DNA from: Tetrapyrgos nigripes
Lineage: Eukaryota; Basidiomycota; Agaricomycetes; Agaricales; Campanellaceae
DNA: 64,000 nt
NCBI GenBank assembly: GCA_013368315.1
Contig: JAACJM010000032.1
Location: 186,001-250,000 of the forward strand
Direction of reading: 5' to 3'
The position numbers and the translations under genes were made by a program. The notes under the pieces were generated by a model, which was not told the DNA's origin, ran no database searches, and was given only the letters and a program-made list of their open reading frames with translations. Of the stretch, positions 56,301 to 64,000 are shown one piece after another (positions within the stretch are counted from its first letter, which is position 1; each line of letters starts with the position of its first letter).

Positions 56301-58964
56301 CCAGCTCGCCAATCTTGGTGGGAATGGTACAGGTGCAAGTCCTGCACTTGGAGCTTTGAGTGGGATTGGACAGATGAGTCAGGCTGATCTGGGAAATGCT
56401 GCTCTGAAGGTTGGAGGCAGCGTCTTGAGCGGGATGAAAACTCTTGGAGGTTTCGCATACAAGGGTGCTGTCGCTGCTGCTGCTTCAGGTAGTAACGCCA
56501 ACTCTGGATCGAATTCACGAGGTGGAATGAGCGCTCTTGCGAACAAGTTCTTCTCAAAGAGCGCTCCTGCTGCTTCTCAGGTCGCTGATAGAAGGTACTC
56601 GGTCAGTTCTACAGCTTCTGGCTTTGAAGAGGTCAACAGTCAGGAGAGTGAAGTGACACAAGATGATCCAGAAGATCGTTCTTCTGTCCTCCCCAAGACC
56701 ATTCCTTCGACTGAGAATGGGTACTATGTCACTGTAGTTGACCTGTCAGCTCTCTTCGATTCGTCGTCAGATGAGACTTCGAACAGGAAGAAACCTATCG
56801 TGATCGCCAAATTCATCACTTCCAAGATACAACCCGTCGCCAACGTATGGTTTTCACAAGATGGTACATCAGTTTTGGTTGCACCCCGAGATGGACAAGT
56901 TGCACAGGCGTTTGCTGTCAGGACTAATCCGGTCCCACGGATGATCCAGGATGGCCCTGAATCTCGTTCCAGTGACGACCCTCGACAGAGAACGGCTTCT
57001 GGTAGAGGATTAAGCTCTGCTCCAAGATCTTCCAAGTCCAAGAATTCTGCTCGGTCAAGTGCTGCTACCGACGCGCCTCCTTTGCATGTCTACGATTTAC
57101 GTCGTGGACGCACACCCGCCGTGATTGAGTCTGCAGCGTGGGCTGACGATGGAAGATGGGTCGCTCTAGGTACTCGCAAGCGTACAGTCCATGTCTTCCC
57201 CGTCAATCCTTACGGAGGGAAATCTGATGTGCTTAGCCATATGGAAGGCAAGGTGAGGAACTATCTGGAACCGGTAAGTCTTGTCCTGTGTATCATAGCA
57301 AGGCCCAAAGTTGATCACTGTTTCTTTAGCCGCCTCTGTCTACGGAACTTCAACCTATCGTCCGCCTTCGTGTCTCTAAATACCCTGGACCTGATCAATT
57401 GCCAGTGCCGTTGGCTTTCACTTTCCTAGAGCCTTCGCCAGTATCAGAACACACTATGCCGACCAATCTCCTTCCATCTTTCACTTCGCCAGCATTACCT
57501 CCACAGCAGCATTCTTATGGCAGTGTCAGCTCTACGCACACAATGATGTCGTCTTCGCCTTCGACGAGGTCAGAACCGATATCTCCTCACCAGGGTAATG
57601 TCCGGCCCAAAAACTATCAAGACATTCTAGTTTTTGACCCTACGGATGGTATTCTTTCCCTGAGAAGGCTAACCGTGGACACCAAGCCCGCCTCAAAGGA
57701 GAATTCGTCGATTTTGAATGCCTCGTTTGGTAGTCTTGGCGCCGTTGGTAGTGTGGGCAGTGTCAGTCGTTCACTTCCCGGTGTAGGTGGAACAGGCAGG
57801 CTTTCGACGTCTCCAGTCAAGAACGCAGCTTCTGGGATTTCGCAGATGATGGAAGGACCAGCCGACATTATCAGCAAGGAAAACACCGTTGCTACGTGGA
57901 GTCTCAGGAGAAGGAGGGAATGGGGTGAGATTCGGAGGGTATTAGAAGATTCTAGCGTGAACACTATTGAGCAGTCTCAGAGGCTGGAGGACACTGTCAA
58001 AACCATGGAGCCGAGTAAAGGTGGCAAAGTCGAGTACGTGTTTGTTTTCTATTTATGACTGTGCGATGGGTTGACATATAGTTCTAGCTGGTTAGCGCAA
58101 GCTGAACTGTCAACTTGTTCCAAGACCCAGAAAGTTCTCCCTCGTTCATTGTATCTGTCTCACCAGTTCTCGTTTCATGCCCTTGGGGAGGACTATCATG
58201 CTCTCATCCGTCGATATCACTTCGATATTCCTGGACCCAAGATTGAGGTTCGCAAGGGTATTGAAGTGAGCGCCTATCCTTCTGGAACCAGCGAATCCTT
58301 TGTGGAAGCAGGTAGCTTTTCAAGCCGTCGTGATGTTCGGCGTGCCTCCGCTTCATTTGACGAGCCCTTGGCGTCTGCTCTGTCCGGTGGACTAGATTAT
58401 GCCTCTCCCCAGACTGTTTTGCCCATGTTACCCAACGGAATGCCTCGTTCCAAGCCTAGATCATTCAAGACGTCAATTCCGATTCGTAGAATGGGTGACA
58501 ATGCTGCCGAGAGTCTTGGAAAACTGAGAAAGGAGATCAATCGGGTTCGCTCTCCTCAGCTAGCCCCTTCAGACAACAGTCTTGCTGCTTCGGTACCGCT
58601 GGAGTTTGAAGAGGAGGATGAAGACTTCTTGGACAGGGGTCATGCTGATTCGGATGCTGCAACTGCCAGCACCAGTATGAAACACGCTGTGTCACCTCCA
58701 GCGCCTGAGGAACCCTCATCGACGACTCCGGAAAGTAACAGACTCAGTCCAGGCGAAGATACCCCTAACGACGATGCCGATGACGCTTTTGAAGGTTGGG
58801 TCGGTCAGGATCAACAGGCCGTTGATGAGTTAGAAGCCTTTGATCATATCTCGGCCGTTGGTTTCTTGGACGAAGAACAGGAAATGCAGGCTCAAGCCCA
58901 AGCAAAGGTTCAGATCGAAGCTGCTGTGAAGCCCAAGAAGGGGAAGAAGGGACGTCGGGTTTGA
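53347..58964 (+). CDS. BCAS3-like WD40 protein
   Basis: Six exons (53347-54998, 55055-55333, 55390-55573, 55630-57273, 57330-58033 and 58082-58964) encode 1,781 residues with all phases consistent. The first 530 residues are low complexity (Ser, Pro, Gln). The beta-propeller begins VVLWSRWDESL then LLFLAYHPSGLQIWD. VFPVNPYGGKSDVLSHMEG and SAAWADDGRWVALGTRKRTV belong to the conserved BCAS3 region, with TWSLRRRREWGEIRRVLED further on. The tail is acidic and ends KKGKKGRRV. In animals BCAS3 acts with PHAF1 on autophagic membranes; the fungal role is inferred. Large low-complexity insertions (for example an Ala/Gly/Ser stretch near 56320-56540) separate the blades. Confidence 0.85.
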
Positions 58965-59376
58965 GTTTTGACGATTCATTAATTAGGATTTTAGGAAATA
59001 AGAATAAGAAATCAAAGAAAAGGACAACGCAAACTGTATTTTAGCTGTATTGGACATATTTTGGTGTAAGTAGGCGTTAATCTAGAGCTTTGTGTATGTA
59101 CATTTTGCAGTCAATAATGTTATTGTTGACGTTGATTATGTGCAGCGGCTCCTTTTCGTCCCTTCCTCTGGATAAAATGCTACACCGTGCTAGACTAGCG
59201 TACATAGCAGTGAGCACACTTATGTCGTCAGAGCTTCGGTAATCGTCCAGGGTTGATGCTCGCTTGATGCATTGATTATCACGCCGGGCAGTGAGCCAGC
59301 GTGCAAGCCATGCACGTATGTATACACGAAGATCTTCATTCCTTTTCCTTGCCCTTAGCAGCCTACCCATCCCATA
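58965..59376. other. Short intergenic
   Basis: Between two plus-strand genes, with no separate feature. It must contain the promoter of the alpha/beta-hydrolase-like gene. Confidence 0.5.
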
Positions 59377-61117
59377 ATGGCCCGTTCGGCCTTGTCTCTC
59401 TTTCTTCTATCGGCTCGTATAACCTTCTCTTATGCTTATGATTGGGTAGGATTACCACCTGTCAATGGAAATCCAGATAATGGATGGCAGCAAATACCTC
59501 CACTTAACAATGCGAACTTGATCACCAACTGGCCTATCCCTGGGACGAGCTCGGTTTTTCCTGTCTACCAAAGCTCAGGTCTCGATCCCTCGCAAGTGAC
59601 GCGTGCAATCATCGTTCCGTCCGGCAAAGTCAGTAGGAGTCGCAGCTCGTCTTCTCAGACAACCACTGACATTTTCCATGTTTTTTAGGATCGCGATGCC
59701 TGGGCTTGTAAATACATACATCTGATGTTCTGGTTTTTGTCGTTCTCATTGCACCTTTTCAGACTGGACCACCATTCAAAACGTCAAGATGGACCTTGCG
59801 TCAACCGATTCAAGCTTCAACCCCAACACCACCTCGATCCTAACGCCCATATTCCTTGCTGATGTCGACATCAAAGCTGGAGGAGGCAGTTCCACACAGC
59901 TCTACTGGAGTAAATCCGGATGGCACAGTGGTGAATACGCGAAAGGACCCAATGAGGGTGATAAGATTAGTTCCTTCGCCGTGATGGATGCGTTGGTCAA
60001 CTACTACACCAACACGACGATGTACCCTAATATGCAGGTGAGCCAATAGTTCCTCATGTCCTGAAGAGCCTGATACAAAGGAAGTTTTGTAGGCTGTCAT
60101 TTTCGCCGGTCATTCCGCCGCTGCTCAATTCTTCCAACACTATGCTGCACTGCGTCTACCCACCACAAACGACCACCGGGTCAACTATATCATTGGTATG
60201 TCCTTGTCGGGTTTTTCGAGAGACCGTTCAAAGTAATGATCATTGGCTCGTTGTTCGCTTTTTTTTCTCCCCCGCAGCCAACCCAGGCTCATACCTTTGG
60301 CTTGTCCAAGATCGCCCTGTCCAGCCTCAAGGTGAATGCCAAGGTATAGACGACTACAAATACGGACTTTCTGGTGGCAAGATGCCTGGTTACTCGACGG
60401 GAGATTTCAAGAAGAACGGTCGGGACGGTGTAGTGTCGAGGTACTTGAGCCGGTATGTCCATTACGCGTTGGGTACGGTGAGTGCATTCATGGTCTTTCT
60501 TTACCCACGAACTCGTTGAACCTAATTTTTTTTTCCCTATAGGCTGATAATGGTCCGGGAGATACTAGCTGTCAGGCTTGGGTAGGGGTTCAGGCTCGGT
60601 CCTTTGGCGTATTTTTCACTCATCGGCACCTCTCTTTCTCCATTTCTCTCAGACTCAAGGTTCTACCCATCTAGAGCGAGGAAACAACTTTATCAACATG
60701 CTCAAGAACCTACCTAGTGGCATGCCCACAACGCACACAATCGATATGATTGAAGGAGTCTCGCATCAGAACGACCAGATGTTCAACAGCACGCAGTTGA
60801 GGCAAAGGGTGAGTAGTCCTCAAGCAAATTGACTATACTCGTGCTGAATAGCACTGTCTTGGCAATGCTTTATCTATGAATTACAGCTTTTCAAAGACGT
60901 CTCCACGAACGAACCGTTGCAAACCTCGAGCGATCCTTCCGATAGTGGCTCTGGTTCCAAGGGCGGCAATAGCGGTAACGGCGCCAGTAGCAGTGGAAGC
61001 AGTGGGAGCAGTGGGAGCAATGGTAGCAATGGTGCCCTGTCATCTGGCATTGTTTCAAAGACCAATGAGCTACTAGGATTTGGAATGTTGTTCGCCTTGG
61101 GCGGCTTGTTACTGTAG
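59377..61117 (+). CDS. Secreted alpha/beta-hydrolase-like protein, possibly GPI-anchored (paralog 2)
   Basis: A multi-exon gene with the same domain order as the gene at 37578-39311. A signal peptide (MARSALSLFLLSARITFSYA) leads to YDWVGLPPVNG. After DRDAWAYWTTIQNVKMDLAS comes AVIFAGHSAAAQFFQHYA (serine elbow), then ANPGSYLWLVQDRP, YSTGDFKKNGRDGVVSRY and THLERGNNFINML. The tail is long and Gly/Ser/Asn-rich and ends in a hydrophobic segment (LLGFGMLFALGGLLL), consistent with a GPI signal. Intron positions match paralog 1 except that exon 1 is not interrupted between SSVF and PVYQSS. Function unknown beyond a probable extracellular hydrolase. Confidence 0.8.
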
Positions 61118-63320
61118 GTTCGTAACTTCGTTCAAGCTGCCAGTCCCACTGGGCGACCCGTTGCCCGCGATTCGTTTTTCACGTTACTATTGAAACGCCA
61201 TTCCTGCATTATGATGATCTGATTCCTCAAGGACCTCTCACGATAGACGTTGTTATCGTAGCGTTAATGCTTAAATGCATAATATGTAGACGCAGATAAC
61301 ATTTACATTGCTATGTAGACTGTTTAGATACCTAGATGCGATGTAAATGATGATCGAGATGAGGATTCTGAGAGCACTAGAGCAGACGTACGTCTCGGAA
61401 CCTTCAGGGAGTGAGTACACACTGAGTAAAATTTGATGTGCATATGCGCCTAGAAAAGCTACATGTGGCAGCAGAGCCTCCATAGGATGAAACACATAAG
61501 CGAGCATACATGATACAGTATGTATGTAAATAGTGTACTCGGGATGGTCAAGGTTCAAATCACAAATCTGATCTCGAATTTGCCAGATCGGACCGGGGTT
61601 TCCCATGATGTCCCTAACCTGTCTTCAAGCTCGTACTTAATGGGCAGGGTTGCAATATTTCCCTGTATATATAGGGCAGTAAATGCAGAGATAGACAGGA
61701 TACAAGACTATGTGGTTGGTTTCACACCCTTTCGAGGCAGATTGAGGCAAAGATATGTTTTCAATTCAGAATTCTAGTTACACGATCAGCTTCTCCCAAC
61801 CTCCTGGTTTACCTTCCATAGTTTTCCATAGACACTGCTGAGACTATTGCAGCATTTTTTACAGCCGTTCTTGCACAAGCTGAGGTCAGTTTGCCTGGTG
61901 GAAATCCTTTGAAGACGTTTCGGGTCGACGCGTGACGTCATGGCGCGTCGCGACCTTCTGATCCGTCGGTTAACAAACCCATGCAGAACATACCGACTCT
62001 GAGTTTCCGGCCTCCTACGATTTCAAAGTCCAGTTTCCGTGATAAAGTAAGAAGATACGAATCAGGAGGCAATGAAAAGCATAACTTATACTGTCGGTTG
62101 CATGTAGATTCAGAGGTACAACGAATGACAGCCAATGTATTTCGGCTCAGCTCAGCGCGCACAGTGCGCATGCCCCTGCATGTAGCTCGATACATTGTAT
62201 ATCAGTTTTTTACTTCCTCATTACCTTCCCAGCCTACCGACCTACCTAATTCCAATCTCCTGACCTCTGCTGATGGCTGTAACGCGCTATCTACCACGTA
62301 TGCTGCTTGGACTCAGCCTCGGAGGCTGCTGTTCCGATGTGAAACCCCGGTCCGACCCGACAAATCCGAAATCGGATTTGTGATTTGAACCTTGAGTCCT
62401 TGACCATCCCGAGTGCGGTAATGTAAAGCGATAACACGCCGAAAAGGGACAATTTCCGCTCGACGGAAATGTGACCAGGTATGGGTACCGAAATAAGATT
62501 TATGAAACGAGTCCAAATAGAAAGGTGATATATTTGGGCACCTTTCGGGACATTTGATTGGTGTACAGACACATGGCATATCAAATCTACTGAAAAAAGT
62601 ACAAAAAGGCCTTGAATCTGTACAATTATTCAAACAAAGGAAAGATTACCTATCAATTGTGCAGATTTATGTACAGAAACGTGGTGTATCTGGACTCCGG
62701 ATACATGTACGACTACAGGTCTATCTGAACTCCGGATAGGTGTCCCGGTATATCATATTTCTGCAGTCCTGGCACGACGCTGGTGCGTTTCCAATGCGTC
62801 AACTTGGAGACCCTGACGCGTTAGCACAACAGATAGAAAAATAAGCACAAAATATTGACCATCATCAAGCTTACTCCTAGCTGACGCCTAGAGCGACTAG
62901 AGATGACGGAGACGGATAACAAGAGCCTCGAAACATGGTAAACAACAGTGAGAGCAAAACTTGCTTACAACCCGATGACACTCTCCCAGACTCCACCTGT
63001 CCCAAGAATGTCGTGTTCCAATACGGTCTGCTGCACAGTTCGGCACATTCATTACAGATCGTGGCTCTATAACAGACGGTAAGTAACACTTTGCGGGTCA
63101 CTGGGTATTCAGTGAAGTACCTTTTTCTCGGTAATGCAGCTCTAAGTAGAGCCAGAGATACCAGAGAGCGCTAGAGCGATGTGAAATGCAACTCGGAACA
63201 TCATAGACTTTTGCGCTTCAGGTGAAGTAGGCTATGTATCAAGTACAGACGTCCGAGAGAAGGGAGAGGAAGAGGACAAGAGTTTGCAGACACATCAGGG
63301 CCATATTGTCGCTTTTCACG
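61118..63320. repeat. Intergenic with a long inverted repeat and short repeats
   Basis: 61537-61605 and 62340-62416 are inverted copies sharing ACTCGGGATGGTCAAGG, GGTTCAAATCACAAATC and CGGACCGGGGTTTC. The right copy contains a perfect foldback (ACAAATCCGA-AA-TCGGATTTGT, 62360-62381). CTGGACTCCGGATA and CTGAACTCCGGATA repeat at about 62690-62740. Small open frames here have no coding character. Confidence 0.6.
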
Positions 63321-64000
63321 TTATGTCGAAGGTAAATTTGGGAAGAGTAGTACGCAGTAGCAAAGAAATAAGAATAGCAGAACGCACACTAGAGCGATAG
63401 TCAGCGTCACACATGTGCTCACTGCTCCAATCCAGGCTTCTACGTGCAACTCCAGGTCAGTATTGCCAATACTCCTAGGTCCATCTTTGGTAGGGAGCAA
63501 AAGGAATTGAAGTCCAGTCCCATACCCACTCTCACTGAGAGAAAACAGACATTGTCAGTACCTCCCTCAAAACAAAGAAAAAGAAATGTAAAACAGAAGG
63601 CACACTGTATCACCGCTGTGCCCTTCACTTACGTCACTCACCAGCCCATGAAACGCTCTGAATGGCCCAAAATGTCATTTCTCAATCGTTTCTCCAGGAC
63701 AATAGGCAGATTTAGGACTTTGAAGGTACGAGGCATTTTCAGGGGGTGCTGGACACAAAGAACAATAGGTTACTAGTAGTACAGAGTATGCGGTCAAAGA
63801 AGGTGCAAGAAGAAGAGAACAGCTGATGAGAAGAGATGGTGAAGTAGAAAAATAAACGTACTCGTAAGCAGTGAAAACCACAGGAGTCTCTGGAGTGAGG
63901 TTCTTGATGTAAGACTACAAAGCGAGTGAGAAAATAACGTGAGTGATAACGTCAGACAGGTCATTGCCATTGGAATGGTAAGGATGGTAAAGTCCCGATG
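63321..64000 (-). CDS. 3' end of a membrane-protein gene (partial, runs off the window)
   Basis: Exons 63858-63914, 63642-63748 and 63321-63534 can be joined in frame; upstream sequence (HRDFTILTIPMAMT) reaches the window edge. They read SYIKNLTPETPVVFTAYEY, HPLKMPRTFKVLNLPIVLEK and RNDILGHSERFMG, then CESGYGTGLQFLLLPTKDGP. The chain ends with a strongly hydrophobic segment (VCVLLFLFLCYCVLLF) and NLPST. One C-terminal transmembrane helix with a very short tail is likely. Family not recognised. The first exon boundary used here (GTTTAT donor) is weak. Confidence 0.5.

Overview
The window is nuclear DNA of a filamentous basidiomycete, most likely a mushroom-forming, lignocellulose-degrading member of the Agaricomycetes. 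The evidence is many short introns (mostly 40-85 nt, GT..AG, with CTNAC-like branch points), genes on both strands without operons, a class I hydrophobin, a GH7 cellobiohydrolase with CBM1, a class II heme peroxidase, several F-box proteins and a basidiomycete-type non-LTR retroelement remnant. No species name can be given. Most gene models below were built by hand-joining exons so that reading frame and family motifs continue across GT..AG introns.

Layout. 0-5.4 kb: an unknown minus-strand gene with an unusually short intron, an F-box gene, and an acidic zinc-ribbon protein. 5.4-12.3 kb: an accessory block with a retroelement remnant and three tandem minus-strand copies (A, B, C) of one NAD(P)-binding Rossmann gene, with a small two-exon gene between A and B. 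12.5-17.6 kb: GH7-CBM1 cellobiohydrolase, an unknown ORF, a tandem repeat and a C2H2 zinc-finger protein. 17.6-21.7 kb: gene-poor, with short coding-like relics and one decayed gene. 21.7-28 kb: two F-box genes around a class I hydrophobin and its truncated relic; the second F-box protein has an N-terminal membrane segment. 28.4-32.4 kb: arrestin-like protein and alanine aminotransferase. 34.2-39.3 kb: MFS monocarboxylate-type transporter and a secreted alpha/beta-hydrolase-like protein. 39.3-41.9 kb: gene-poor. 41.9-49.3 kb: Vps29, a TPR protein, an F-box gene and, tail to tail with it, a class II peroxidase. 49.3-51.9 kb: gene-poor. 51.9-61.1 kb: a small protein with a hydrophobic C-terminus, a 1,781-residue BCAS3-like protein and a second copy of the alpha/beta-hydrolase-like gene. 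61.1-64 kb: inverted repeats and the 3' end of a membrane-protein gene that leaves the window.

Functions. The secreted enzymes (GH7, class II peroxidase) and the hydrophobin fit a wood- or litter-decaying life. The housekeeping genes (Vps29, BCAS3-like, arrestin-like) concern endosome sorting, autophagy and trafficking, and alanine aminotransferase is central nitrogen metabolism. Nothing suggests that the genes form one pathway or biosynthetic cluster. The most unusual structure is the Rossmann-gene triplication, in which copy C looks like a gene-conversion mosaic and all three copies share a retroelement-linked 3' flank.
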